Shown here one piece after another: positions 1 through 8,576 of a stretch of DNA of 26,257 bases; within the stretch, counting starts at the first letter, position 1, and every line of letters begins with the position of its first letter. The DNA comes from Candidatus Melainabacteria bacterium. Its GTDB lineage: Bacteria > Cyanobacteriota > Vampirovibrionia > Obscuribacterales > Obscuribacteraceae. The notes beneath the pieces are model-generated. The model was not told the DNA's origin. It saw only the letters and a list, made by a program, of their open reading frames with translations, and did no database searches. The translations under genes and the position numbers were made by a program. Location of the stretch: the NCBI GenBank assembly GCA_003151275.1, contig PLXC01000155.1, positions 1-26,257 on the forward strand, given 5' to 3'.

Positions 1-1007
1 TGGGGCATCACTTTCACTCACAAAATACCGACTATTAAGGTTGGACTTATCCGGGGACAGTCTGTGCACCTTAGCAATCGGATCGAATCTCAAACCAAAC
101 GAACAGCCGAGTTACCCAATTACCATTCAGCGACAAAGACAAAGTTCTCAAATCAGCATCTATATCACCGGCCTGACGAGCAGGAAGGGATTTTGGAATG
201 TCTGGATTGAGAGCAGGGGGCGTTGCTGGTGGTTTTGAGGAGTTACCGGGCTATGCGAAGGGAATAAGAAGAGATATCTGGACCTTAGCACCAGCAACAA
301 TTTCTTCCAAATTCGGCTTGGCATCGGCTTGGCATCCATAAGTGAAAGCTAAAGAAAAGGCTAACCGGCGATTTGGCAACAATGAATTCACAACCTCATG
401 AAATCCTTGCGAGCCAATGGATTCAAGTTCTACGCAGTTGTCATTAGTAGTAACGAAATCTGACTTGAAGCCTAATTATGGGGTACATTGTGCGCAATAA
501 AAAACGATTAGACCCCACTCAGAATCGGCTTCTCGTCTAGGTTTTGAAACCTTAAGGCAATGTTTAATAGGTAGCGCGACTGACTAAGGGACACGGCTTT
601 CGGGCGATGCAAGTTGCGAAACGCCCATGCACAGGCGATTTTCGATTTTCAGCGCGTAACATTAGTGGTTGCACATTCGGTGCTTCAATATAGATAGTCG
701 TTCGAACCTATAGCCGGAAGTCTTTGCCCCACAAGGTTTTCAAGCGACACCAACTCGCGAGCTTCGCTAACGACTCGCCGCATTGAAATTTCCAGGCACC
801 ATCGGTGATGTCGCTCGAATGCGTGCCATTCTCGTAGCTTGCGGAGCGCTTGACTACGGGTCAAAGTTTTTCCCTGATGAACAGTCCGATGTTACAGTGC
901 TAGCACAGCTTTCGAGAGGGCCGGCTGTCAAGAAATTGAGCCGGATCCGATCGTCCTCTCAAGTATGGTGCGCGGTCACGCTTTGAAGCGCGGCTGTCAT
1001 GCTCCGG
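1..1007. other. Gene-poor stretch, no supported gene
   Basis: I see no gene here that I can support. The open frames at 41-238 (65 aa) and 783-986 (67 aa, TTG start) have no convincing ribosome site and no recognisable protein motif. No long frame exists on the minus strand. An 11-base tandem duplication (CGGCTTGGCAT twice, about 314-335) and a short ATTG-TGCG-CAAT inverted repeat near 488-499 are the only structures noticed. I found no tRNA-like cloverleaf. It may be the remains of a decayed region or the downstream flank of a gene left of the window. Confidence 0.5.
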
Positions 1008-2133
1008 CTATTCGTTGTTTTTAGCCACGGCCTTATAGCGTAAATAAGATTCGATGAACGGGTCCAAGTCACCATTTAGGACGCTTTCCACATTTGTGGT
1101 TTCGCATTTGGTGCGCACATCTTTCACCATTCGATCGTCTAAGACGTAGCTGCGAATGGCGTTGCCGAAGGTGGCTTGAATGTTCTCGCCCCGCAATTGA
1201 GAAAGCTCTTCATCTCTTTCCGCCTGGCGAATCGCCAGCAGCTTCGAGCGAAGCAGTTCCATGGCTAAGGCCTTATTCTGCAATTGGCTGCGTTCTTGCT
1301 GGCACTTTACGGCAATGCCGGTCGGTTTGTGAACGATTCGCACTGCCGACTCAACCTTGTTAACGTTCTGCCCCCCAGCTCCACCGGAGCGCATCGTCGA
1401 CACTTCAATGTCGTCATCTTTGATTTCGATGATTGAGTCAATGTCGCTCATCAGTGGACTAACCTCGACTGCCGCAAAGCTCGTCTGTCTTGAATCGCTT
1501 CCTTGCTTAAAAGGCGATTTTCGAACTAAGCGATGCACGCCTTTTTCGCAAGCCAAATAACCGAAAGCATAAGGTCCGTCCACTTTAAAAGTTACGCTTT
1601 TCAGCCCAGCTTCTTCGCCGTCTGATTGGTCAATCATTTCCGTTTTAAAGCCACGATTTTGGCACCAGCGCAGATACATTCTCAGCATCATCTCCGCCCA
1701 ATCCTGAGCATCTGTTCCGCCGGCGCCGGCATTGATTGTGACAATGGCTGAAGAATCGTCGTAGTCGCCTGACAGAAGCCGCTGGAACTCGAATTTCTCC
1801 AATTCGTCGTTCAGCTTTTTGCAGCCCGCCTCAATTTCGGCTGCTACCGTCTCGTCACCTACTTCCAGTCCCACTTCAAGCAGCACTTCTTGATCGCTCA
1901 ACTGTTTCTGCCAGTTTTTGTACTGTGCGAGCGTGCCGTCTAATCGGCTCATTCTCTGCGTTATTATTTGAGCTTGGGCCTGGTTGTCCCAGAATCCATC
2001 TACACTTGCTTGCTCTTGCAGACCAACAAATTCGTTTTCCAGATTATCCGGATCAAAGATATTCGCTGACTTTCGCCAAGCGCTCCTGAAGAGATTCGAC
2101 TTCGCGTTTCAGTTCGGAAAGTGAAAGTACCAT
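1008..2133 (-). CDS. prfB: Peptide chain release factor 2 (programmed +1 frameshift)
   Basis: Cytoplasmic class-I release factor that reads UGA and UAA and triggers peptide release. The uninterrupted frame below 1952 shows the RF2 anticodon-like tripeptide SPF (in [10 protein letters not shown]) and the peptidyl-hydrolase GGQ loop ([14 protein letters not shown]). It lacks the usual N-terminus. Upstream, an ATG at 2133 (ribosome site AAGGAA in the bases before it) opens a 26-codon frame ending ...KVSEYL-stop at CTT TGA (2058-2053). Slipping forward one base at CTT leads straight into [12 protein letters not shown]... and the main frame. The summed product is 26 + 348 = 374 aa, close to the roughly 365 aa usual for RF2. 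The frameshift layout matches the known RF2 autoregulation: high RF2 terminates at UGA, low RF2 allows the shift. Stop codon at 1008-1010. It stands alone on the minus strand, divergent from the FAD oxidoreductase. Confidence 0.95.
2053..2058 (-). promoter_or_regulatory. prfB +1 frameshift site CTTTGA
   Basis: Read on the minus strand the sequence is GAA TAT CTT TGA TCC, with codons Glu-Tyr-Leu before the in-frame UGA, exactly as in the well-known RF2 shift site. The slippery CUU followed by UGA is intact. The AGGGGG-like internal Shine-Dalgarno that stimulates slipping in E. coli, a few bases 5' of CUU, is not evident. The nearest purine-rich run, CAGGAG, lies about 20 bases farther upstream. 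The base after UGA is U rather than the more usual C. Confidence 0.9.
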
Positions 2134-2189
2134 TGCTGTGATTCCTTATGTCGACGCCTACATTGTATCCAACCAGGGTTGCATGCACC

Positions 2190-2218
2190 TATATATGTTG
2201 GCAGTGACTTGGTGTCGA
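2190..2218 (-). promoter_or_regulatory. Candidate promoter of prfB
   Basis: On the minus strand, TCGACA (2218-2213, five of six matches to the -35 consensus) is followed after 17 bases by TATATA (2195-2190, four of six). This would start transcription near 2183, giving a leader of about 50 bases before the prfB ATG at 2133. Consensus matching by eye only. Confidence 0.4.
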
Positions 2219-2246
2219 ATTGATTTCAAGTGCTTTGAGCCGTAGC

Positions 2247-2263
2247 CTACGTACCCTACGTAG
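2247..2263. promoter_or_regulatory. Palindromic operator-like site CTACGTA-N3-TACGTAG
   Basis: A perfect 7-base inverted repeat with a three-base CCC spacer lies between prfB (minus) and the FAD oxidoreductase gene (plus). It sits about 64 bases upstream of the inferred prfB start and about 47 upstream of the inferred oxidoreductase start. Position and symmetry suit a dimeric regulator; the regulator is unknown. It could also be a chance palindrome. Confidence 0.4.
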
Positions 2264-2297
2264 TCTTCCGATTCATTATGGCTGAGCCGCCATTCTA

Positions 2298-2303
2298 TAT
2301 AAT
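2298..2303 (+). promoter_or_regulatory. TATAAT -10 element upstream of FAD oxidoreductase
   Basis: A perfect TATAAT lies 39 bases before the oxidoreductase ATG at 2345, so RNA would begin near 2310. I see no good -35 at 16-18 bases upstream, which may mean activator dependence, perhaps through the palindrome at 2247-2263. Confidence 0.4.
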
Positions 2304-2344
2304 CAACGTACTGAAGTATCAGTTGTACTTACCAGGGGGAGAAA

Positions 2345-3553
2345 ATGACCCTTCCTGTTTGGTTGGACGATGCACCCGACGCGAACGAACCGAAAACGGA
2401 AGAACGCTTTGACGTTGTCATCATCGGTGGTGGCGTAATCGGCGCTGGTTGCGCCTACATGCTGTCGCAGCGTCATAATCTGAAAGTGGCGCTTGTCGAA
2501 AGCGGCAAGCTCGCTCACGGTAGTTCTGGTCGCAATGGTGGCTTTGTCTTGCGCGGCATCCAAACCTATTACAACAGTGCAGTCAAGCTCTATGGCAGAC
2601 AAACAGCCGCTCACGTTTTTCGTTTCGCCGAACAAAATCAAGCCCTGATTCGGGAGTTCGTACAGAAGTACGGCAACTGTTTCGATTACGAAACTTGTGG
2701 CTCTTATTTGTTGGCATGTTCGCTTGAGGAGCTTGAAGAACTGGCCGAGTCCGCCGACTTGATGAGAGAGGATGGCTTTGAGCTCGAGTTTTTAAAAGAA
2801 GATCCATTGGCAAGAGATTTCTATGGTGCAATGGTCAATCCGCTTGATGTCGGTATCAACCCCGTTAGATTCGTGCGTGCTTTGGCGTCTGCCAGCAGCG
2901 CCAAAATATTCGAAGATGAAACCGTAGTGCGCATTGATTACGACGGACATGTTTCTGTGCAAACTGCGACGCGTACCCTCAGGTGCGAACGTGCTCTGCT
3001 TGCCACCAATGCTTACACACCACTTTTGGTTTCATGGTTTGTCGATAAAATCCAACCGGCCCGTGGCCAAGCTTTTGTCACCAAACCGCTTCGCAAGCGG
3101 ATTGTCGACAGACTTTGCTATGCAAATTACGGCTGGGAATACTTTCGTCAACTGAGTGACAATCGACTGCTCCTCGGCGGCTGCCGCCAACTGTTTCTTA
3201 ATCAGGAACTCGGCTATGCCGACATGACGACCAAACCTGTGCAATCGGCTTTGCAGTCTTATTTGAAAGACAGATTTCCAGATGTCGCCGGCGTGCCGAT
3301 TGATTATCGATGGTCTGGTTTAATGGGCTTCACTGCCGATGGATTGCCGTTAGTTGGTGAATCGGAAAAAATTCCTGGTCTCTTCTTTGCCGTTGCTTTT
3401 AACGGTCACGGTCTCGGATACGGTCTGAACATGAGCAAGTTGATGGTTGATATGGCGCTGGATGGTGCCAGCGCAGGCGTGTTTGATCTCAATCGCGCCA
3501 CACTTGCCACCGCCAGACCGGTCACAGCTGTGGGTCAACAAAAGGGCCCATAA
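2345..3553 (+). CDS. FAD-dependent amino-acid/amine oxidoreductase (DAO family)
   Basis: Predicted cytoplasmic flavoenzyme of 402 aa, the usual size for the DAO fold (D-amino acid oxidase, sarcosine oxidase, gamma-glutamylputrescine oxidase OrdL/PuuB). A dinucleotide-binding beta-alpha-beta motif (VVIIGGGVIGAG, residues 24-35) is followed by the acidic ribose-binding residue in ALVES and by GSSGRNGGFV, which is typical of the glycine oxidase/PuuB branch. The C-terminal FAD-binding part has WSGLMGFTADGLPLVGE and FNGHGLGYG. The start is set by a strong ribosome site, AGGGGGAG, just before ATG 2345. The substrate cannot be told from sequence; the SGRNGG and PARGQ features favour an OrdL/PuuB-like amine or amino-acid oxidase. 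No partner catabolic genes are adjacent; the next gene is convergent, with only 16 bases between stops. Confidence 0.85.
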   Translation: MTLPVWLDDAPDANEPKTEERFDVVIIGGGVIGAGCAYMLSQRHNLKVALVESGKLAHGSSGRNGGFVLRGIQTYYNSAVKLYGRQTAAHVFRFAEQNQALIREFVQKYGNCFDYETCGSYLLACSLEELEELAESADLMREDGFELEFLKEDPLARDFYGAMVNPLDVGINPVRFVRALASASSAKIFEDETVVRIDYDGHVSVQTATRTLRCERALLATNAYTPLLVSWFVDKIQPARGQAFVTKPLRKRIVDRLCYANYGWEYFRQLSDNRLLLGGCRQLFLNQELGYADMTTKPVQSALQSYLKDRFPDVAGVPIDYRWSGLMGFTADGLPLVGESEKIPGLFFAVAFNGHGLGYGLNMSKLMVDMALDGASAGVFDLNRATLATARPVTAVGQQKGP

Positions 3554-3569
3554 TCGACTTTGCTCTTAT

Positions 3570-4796
3570 CTATTGGCTTGTCGGCAAGAGTCGGTTTGAT
3601 GGTTGAACATTGAGCGTGTTTTTGCTGGTCGCACCTTTGCTCTTCACGCTTAAAACGACGGAAGACCATACATTCGGTAACTCGGGCATGTTGAAAGTGA
3701 TGCTGGTTGGGCTCGATGAAACGATTTGAGCGACAGCGCCACCAACTGTGACGATGTTCTCTGATTGAACGGGGGAAAAGCCTTTGCCCGTGACAGTGAT
3801 TGGGTATCCAGGCGGTGCTCCGTAAATGTCGGTGCCAATCAATTCTGGTGCAGCCGATTTGATCGTGATCTTCGAAACCTTGGCGGCGATGCCACCAACT
3901 GCAACGGTCAATTTGTTTTCACCAGGCAAGGCATTGGCTGGAATTGTCGCAACTAGAGTTTTGGCATTGCCACTGGTGATCGTGGCAATCTTGTCGCCTA
4001 TCCAAACTTGCGAAACGCCTTTTTTGTTTGAGAAGTTTTTACCGGTGATTGTGATCGAGTCGCCAATCCCGGCCGTGTCAGGCTTTACCGCAGTTATTAC
4101 GGCACGTGGAGTGGTTAACTTCCAGCTGATAGCGGCATTAGGCTGACCATAAGCTTGAATGATTAGTTGATTGTCTCCACCAGCTGTGAGCGTGCCATCC
4201 ATCTTCAGTTGCAGGACGCCGTTTTTGAAATCTTTTTCAGTGGCAAGCTGCTGTCCGGATAAGAAAATATGGACGGCTTCGAAGGCGGGATGACTTGGAT
4301 TTCCGTTGTTGATTGTCAGAGTCAACGGTAATCCGTCTTGCCCCGACTTCAACTTGATGTAGTCATAAAACTTTTGCCATGCCGGTTTGGTACCAGTGCC
4401 GGTCGCTACTTTTGGCACTGACTGGGTGACGACGATCATCTCGTCGGCAGTTTTTGTGGTCGTCGTGGTCGTGGTTGCAGCGCCGGTTTTTGTCGTTCCA
4501 GGCGGAGCAGTAGCGGTCGTACTGACCGTTGTCGCTGTAGTCTCTGTGGTGCTTCGGGTGCCACTCGTGCCATGCGTTGTCGTCCATCCCTTCGGCGCCG
4601 TGCCCGTTTGAACAGTCTGTGTTCTGCTGGCTTGCTGAGGAGCGCTGAAGGTTGTCTGCACACCAGGAGCCAGCGTCTGAGATTTGCTCTCAGCGGTCAC
4701 TGTAGAGGAGCTGCTTCCCTGTGCGCCGGCATTAGAATTCGCCAGAGGTATGCTCAGAGCGAGCGCAACTATTGCAGCCAGAGCGGGTTTAGTCAT
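3570..4796 (-). CDS. Secreted Thr-rich protein with two IPT/TIG domains
   Basis: 408-aa protein. Residues 1-25 form a signal peptide (MTKPALAAIVALALSIPL, then small residues around NAGAQG), so it is exported. Residues 30-125 are low-complexity and dominated by Thr, Ser, Ala and Gly with runs of Thr, probably a flexible and possibly glycosylated linker. Residues 130-225 resemble a beta-rich domain with FEAVHIFLSGQQL. Two IPT/TIG immunoglobulin-like repeats follow (about 232-315 and 317-398), each with the hallmark TVTGKGF / TITGKNF strand and a (V/I)xVGG segment. Such domains act in surface adhesion or protein-protein contact. I see no C-terminal anchor or sorting signal. It is transcribed alone and convergent to the FAD oxidoreductase. 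The exact role is unknown. Confidence 0.8.
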   Translation of the reverse strand: MTKPALAAIVALALSIPLANSNAGAQGSSSSTVTAESKSQTLAPGVQTTFSAPQQASRTQTVQTGTAPKGWTTTHGTSGTRSTTETTATTVSTTATAPPGTTKTGAATTTTTTTKTADEMIVVTQSVPKVATGTGTKPAWQKFYDYIKLKSGQDGLPLTLTINNGNPSHPAFEAVHIFLSGQQLATEKDFKNGVLQLKMDGTLTAGGDNQLIIQAYGQPNAAISWKLTTPRAVITAVKPDTAGIGDSITITGKNFSNKKGVSQVWIGDKIATITSGNAKTLVATIPANALPGENKLTVAVGGIAAKVSKITIKSAAPELIGTDIYGAPPGYPITVTGKGFSPVQSENIVTVGGAVAQIVSSSPTSITFNMPELPNVWSSVVLSVKSKGATSKNTLNVQPSNRLLPTSQ

Positions 4797-4889
4797 GAAA
4801 AGCTCCTCTCAAAAATGTTCTTCGTGCGTCTGGTTGATGACAGACTTCACCTAATTATAGATACTCGGCGGGTCAAGAGCGCGAGCTAG

Positions 4890-5133
4890 TTACTTAGATT
4901 CGATTTCTCTGATGTCAAGCGATGATTTGGGCTAAGTCCGTATCCACGTCAACTTTATGCACTGATTCTAGTCTTTGTCCTCACCTGGAGCAGCGTAACG
5001 AGCGCTTTGCTGCAAGTTCAGAAGGACGAAATCGCCTCAGACGACTTCCAGGACCTCAATGATTAGCTCAATTGGCGTGAAGAAATTAACGTGGATAACG
5101 TCATATTTGTAGAACATTGCGGTTTAAAAGCCG
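4890..5133. other. Intergenic region with no gene
   Basis: Divergent intergenic space between the start of the secreted IPT/TIG gene (minus) and the sugar-kinase gene (plus). I found no open frame with a ribosome site. The only item I could mark is the TATAAT element just to the right, at 5157-5162. Confidence 0.4.
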
Positions 5134-5162
5134 TTCTTAGAAGTCGTCTTAGCGCTTATAAT
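5134..5162 (+). promoter_or_regulatory. Candidate promoter of PfkB kinase gene
   Basis: A perfect TATAAT at 5157-5162 with TTCTTA (three of six matches) at 5134-5139 and a 17-base spacer. Transcription would begin near 5169, about 73 bases before the chosen ATG at 5242. The weak -35 lowers confidence. Confidence 0.45.
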
Positions 5163-5241
5163 TCCAAAAATCAAAGGGGCTTTCGCAGCAGCGCCTTTTG
5201 GGTAATAAGTTTTGAGCGCCATCTTTTCGGAGCAAATATTC

Positions 5242-6246
5242 ATGGCTGATGTTTTGTGTTTGGGCGAACTTTTAGTCGATTGGGTCTGCACCACTCTTGG
5301 AGCCGAGTTGGATCGCGCTCAAATGTTCACCAAAGCAGCAGGTGGTGCACCTGCGAACACCGCTGTGGGACTTGCCAGGCAGGGATTAGCGGTTGGTTTT
5401 ATCGGTCGCTGCTCAGACGATCAATTTGGCATGTGGCTGCGCTCAGTTCTCGAGCATGACAACATTGACACCTCAGGGATGATCTCAGATCCCAATGCTC
5501 AAACGCGAATGGCTTATGTGGTCACGACTATGACAGGCGATCGCAAGCTGGCCGAATTCTCCCGTGTTGCCTGTGCTGATGCCCGTCTTGAGCCGGATGA
5601 TTTGAAGCCGCACCAATTTGCCAAAGCGAGTGTTCTGCACTTTGGATCGATTTCATTGATTGCCAGTCCCTCTGCTGAAGCGACGAAAAAAGCTGTGGAG
5701 TTGGCCCATATTAACAAGTTGCTCGTTTCTTACGATCCCAATGTGCGCCTTGGCTTGTGGCCAAGTCCCGAAGCTTGCAAAACAAGAATCTTGGAAACCC
5801 TGAGTTGGGCCGACATGGTCAAAATTAACGAGGACGAACTGAATTTCCTCACTGGTTCTCGTGAATTCAGCGCCGCCGAAACGCTCAGACAAGAGCACAA
5901 TTTGCCGTTGCTTATTATCACTTTGGATTCGCGTGGTGCTTACATCACGACAGCTAAAGGCAATCGCACCATTCCTGGATTCCAAGTTTCTTTAGTTGAG
6001 GCCACAGGGGCCGGCGATGGTTTCAATAGCGGCGTTATCGCTGGTTTGATGCCGCACATCAAGACTGCGCCAGACCGCAGAAAGGTGCTTGAGTCTCTTG
6101 AAATCAACGATTTGGCTCAAATCATCAGACGAGCCAATGCCATCGGTGCCCTGGCATGCACAAAAGCTGGAGCGATTCCTGCCCTTCCAACCACTGATGA
6201 AATCAATGTGTTTATGGAAGAAATGTCCGCCCAGGCTTCTTCGTAA
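5242..6246 (+). CDS. PfkB-family carbohydrate kinase (fructokinase-like)
   Basis: Cytoplasmic ATP-dependent sugar kinase of the ribokinase/PfkB fold, 334 aa. The N-terminal signature GGAPANTAVGLARQG and the C-terminal ATP/catalytic signature VEATGAGDGFNSG are both present. The catalytic base is Asp259 of GAGD, in the anion-hole motif. LGELLVDWVC at the N-terminus and GGAPAN resemble bacterial fructokinases, but substrate specificity within PfkB is hard to read, so it could phosphorylate another hexose, 2-keto-3-deoxygluconate or a nucleoside. I use ATG 5242 because GGAG lies at 5229-5232, nine bases upstream. A longer in-frame TTG start at 5212 has no ribosome site. It is followed on the same strand by pepF after 100 bases. 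Confidence 0.85.
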   Translation: MADVLCLGELLVDWVCTTLGAELDRAQMFTKAAGGAPANTAVGLARQGLAVGFIGRCSDDQFGMWLRSVLEHDNIDTSGMISDPNAQTRMAYVVTTMTGDRKLAEFSRVACADARLEPDDLKPHQFAKASVLHFGSISLIASPSAEATKKAVELAHINKLLVSYDPNVRLGLWPSPEACKTRILETLSWADMVKINEDELNFLTGSREFSAAETLRQEHNLPLLIITLDSRGAYITTAKGNRTIPGFQVSLVEATGAGDGFNSGVIAGLMPHIKTAPDRRKVLESLEINDLAQIIRRANAIGALACTKAGAIPALPTTDEINVFMEEMSAQASS

Positions 6247-6256
6247 ACTGGATTCA

Positions 6257-6287
6257 AGCCACTATATGTGGTGCTAAATTTTTTTGG
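6257..6287 (+). terminator. Weak terminator-like hairpin after PfkB kinase
   Basis: A short GCCAC/GTGGT stem (five pairs, one G-T) with loop TATAT is followed after a few bases by a run of seven T. The stem is short and not adjacent to the T run, so termination is likely partial. It lies between the kinase and pepF. Confidence 0.3.
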
Positions 6288-6346
6288 GTCTGATATCGTA
6301 TCTAACTCATCGTGTGGCACAATCGACTGGTTTAAGGAGTAACTTG

Positions 6347-8149
6347 ATGACTGCCCAAACTTTGCCCCGTCGCACTGAAGTTCCAGTTGATATGACCTGG
6401 GATCTGAGCAGCATTTACCAGAACAATGACTTGTGGGAAGCTGATTTTGTCAAAGTGTCGGGCATGCTTCCGAAGATTAAGACATATCAGGGCAGACTTA
6501 ACAGTTCTGCAAGCACCTTATTGGAAGCGCTAACGCTTGTCGACACCGCAGCAGAAATAGTTGGTCGTTTGTATGTCTACGCAAACATGCGTTCTCATGA
6601 AGATTTGAACGACAGCACTTATCAGGCGCTGGCGGATCGAGTCACAACGCTATCTGCAGAACTGAGTTCGGCCGCTTCTTTTACGACTCCGGAAATCCTC
6701 TCCATCAGTGCTAAACAGCTGGATGAATGGGTGGATAAAACTGCCGGTCTGAAAGTTTACCGTCATCAATTTGATGAATTGAATCGCCGTCGTCCCCATG
6801 TTCGCACGGCCGAAGTCGAAGCATTGTTGGCTGATGCCAGCGAAGTTATGGAAAGTTCGGACCGCGTTTACAGTCTTCTCACCAACGCTGATTTCAAGCT
6901 GCCGAAGGTGCCGGATGCTCAGGGCAATGATGTTCAGTTGAGCCAGGGAAATTATGTGGCACGGTTTTTGGAAAGCCACGATCGCGATGAACGAAAAAGA
7001 GCCTTCGAAGCGATGCTTGGCACTTACAACGATTATAAGAATACGATTTCAGCAACATATTCAGCTCGCGTTAAGGCGGATATGTTCTGTGCGCGGGCTC
7101 GCAACTATGAGAATTGCTTGCATCAGGCCCTGGAATCCATCAACGTTCCAGTCAATGTCTACACGACGTTAGTTCAGACGGTTGAGAAGAATCTTCCAGC
7201 GTTGCATCGATATCTGCGTTTGCGCAAGAAAGTTCTAGGGCTCCCAGAACTACATATGTACGACTTGTACGTACCGATGGTTAAGGAAGTCGATTACAAA
7301 ATTGCCTTTGAACATGCTCGAGAAAAAGTTGTGGAAGCGCTTGCGCCGCTTGGTGCGGATTACGTAAATTCACTGAAGCAGGGCATGCTGTCGCGCTGGA
7401 TTGATGTTGTAGAAACGCACGGCAAGCGCTCTGGCGCTTACAGTTGGGGCACTTATGGCACCAATCCCTTTGTGCTTTTGAACTATCAGGAAAGTATGGA
7501 TTCGATGTTCACTCTCGCTCACGAGATGGGTCATTCGATGCACTCATTCTTTACGCGTAAATCGCAACCTTTTCAGTATGCGGACTACACCTTGTTTGTT
7601 GCCGAAGTAGCATCGACATGCAACGAGGCTCTCCTTACCGACTACTTGCTTAAAAATACGGACGACAAGGCTCTGCGCATGTACATAATCAATCATGCCT
7701 TGGAAGGTTTCCGCACAACACTGTACCGTCAGACTTTGTTTGCCGAGTTTGAGATGAAGGCGCATGAGGCTGCTGAGTCTGGACAAGCTCTCACTCCTGA
7801 GTTTCTGTGCTCTATTTTTAAAGAGTTGAATCAGAAATATTACGGCGCCGAGGTAGTTATTGACGATGCTATAGAAATTGAGTGGGCACGAATTCCGCAC
7901 TTTTATTCAAGCTTCTACGTTTATCAATATGCGACTGGGATTTCCGCTGCCACTGCCCTCGCCAAACAGATCGTGAATGAAGGGCAGCCCGCCGTGAAGA
8001 GATATTTGGGCTTTCTATCGAGTGGTTCGTCCGACTACAGTATCGAACTTTTGCGCAAGGCCGGCGTTGATCTTTCTTCGCCACAACCGATTCAAGAAGC
8101 GCTCGATACCTTCTCAAAATATGTTGACGAGTTTGATAGTTTGATTTGA
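6347..8149 (+). CDS. pepF: Oligoendopeptidase F (M3B zinc metallopeptidase)
   Basis: Cytoplasmic zinc endopeptidase that cuts short peptides, 600 aa, the usual family length. The active site reads FTLAHEMGHSMHS: HEMGH gives zinc ligands His392 and His396 with catalytic Glu393, and Glu420 in FVAEVAST is the likely third ligand, as in family M3. The N-terminal oligo-F region (about residues 110-175) carries LDEWVDKTAGLKVYRHQFDELNRRRPH, which is typical of PepF; IPHFYSSFYVYQYATG near the C-terminus is another family hallmark. The start is ATG 6347, with a strong ribosome site AAGGAGT six bases ahead. A longer in-frame TTG start at 6284 lacks one. It ends at a strong hairpin shared with the convergent gene. 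Confidence 0.93.
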   Translation: MTAQTLPRRTEVPVDMTWDLSSIYQNNDLWEADFVKVSGMLPKIKTYQGRLNSSASTLLEALTLVDTAAEIVGRLYVYANMRSHEDLNDSTYQALADRVTTLSAELSSAASFTTPEILSISAKQLDEWVDKTAGLKVYRHQFDELNRRRPHVRTAEVEALLADASEVMESSDRVYSLLTNADFKLPKVPDAQGNDVQLSQGNYVARFLESHDRDERKRAFEAMLGTYNDYKNTISATYSARVKADMFCARARNYENCLHQALESINVPVNVYTTLVQTVEKNLPALHRYLRLRKKVLGLPELHMYDLYVPMVKEVDYKIAFEHAREKVVEALAPLGADYVNSLKQGMLSRWIDVVETHGKRSGAYSWGTYGTNPFVLLNYQESMDSMFTLAHEMGHSMHSFFTRKSQPFQYADYTLFVAEVASTCNEALLTDYLLKNTDDKALRMYIINHALEGFRTTLYRQTLFAEFEMKAHEAAESGQALTPEFLCSIFKELNQKYYGAEVVIDDAIEIEWARIPHFYSSFYVYQYATGISAATALAKQIVNEGQPAVKRYLGFLSSGSSDYSIELLRKAGVDLSSPQPIQEALDTFSKYVDEFDSLI

Positions 8150-8193
8150 GTGCGGCTTAGGTAGCATCATGAAAAATGACGCCGAAGCAAGAA

Positions 8194-8219
8194 GGAGGCG
8201 CGGATTGAATCGCGCCTCC
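8194..8219. terminator. Strong bidirectional hairpin between convergent genes
   Basis: A perfect nine-pair GC-rich stem, GGAGGCGCG / CGCGCCTCC, with an 8-base loop, sits 44 bases after the pepF stop and 21 bases past the stop of the small secreted gene on the other strand. A clear T run is missing in both directions, although TTCTTGCTT follows on the minus side. Its position strongly suggests a two-way terminator. Confidence 0.65.
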
Positions 8220-8240
8220 CCCAAGTTTTACGAACCAATT

Positions 8241-8576
8241 TTAGTGTGAAACTGTAGTCGTGCTGCTGGATCCGCCTGGAGCGATGGTCGTGTTGCGAAC
8301 AACGCTTGTTGGGCGACGCAGAGGCGCGATAGCGTGAGTGTGATGTGTCGTAGTTGTTTGTTGGACAGCTACAGGGGCAGGGTTGCGGCGACTTGTGGTG
8401 GTTGTTTGTTTAACCGCACCAGGTGTGCTGGTACTAGTTTTAGTAGCAGCCGTGGTCTTTGTGGTTGCGCCTGTGGTGGCGGCATCGTCTTTTGTTTCGA
8501 CAGTCATGCCGTCGTCAGCCAATGCCGGAGCACTCAATGACAACAGTGACACGACAACTAGGATGGAATTTTTCAT
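8241..8576 (-). CDS. Small secreted Thr-rich protein
   Basis: 111 aa. A clear signal peptide (MKNSILVVVSLLSLSAPALA, cleavage after ALA) is followed by about 90 residues of low complexity, very rich in Thr with Ala, Ser, Pro, His and Arg, and no Cys. The start is fixed by GAGGAGAAG just upstream of ATG 8576; the frame extends farther upstream to 8792, but that part has neither a signal sequence nor a ribosome site. It resembles the Thr-rich linker of the secreted protein at 3570-4796 in style. No catalytic domain is visible; it may be a cell-envelope or matrix protein. Function unknown. Confidence 0.7.
   Translation of the reverse strand: MKNSILVVVSLLSLSAPALADDGMTVETKDDAATTGATTKTTAATKTSTSTPGAVKQTTTTSRRNPAPVAVQQTTTTHHTHAIAPLRRPTSVVRNTTIAPGGSSSTTTVSH

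Noticed and set aside
783..986. 67-codon plus ORF upstream of prfB
   Set aside because: Starts at TTG with no ribosome site and shows no family resemblance.
2000..2188. 62-codon minus ORF as the prfB N-terminus
   Set aside because: It is in neither of the two frames used by prfB; the true N-terminus is the 26-codon frame starting at 2133.
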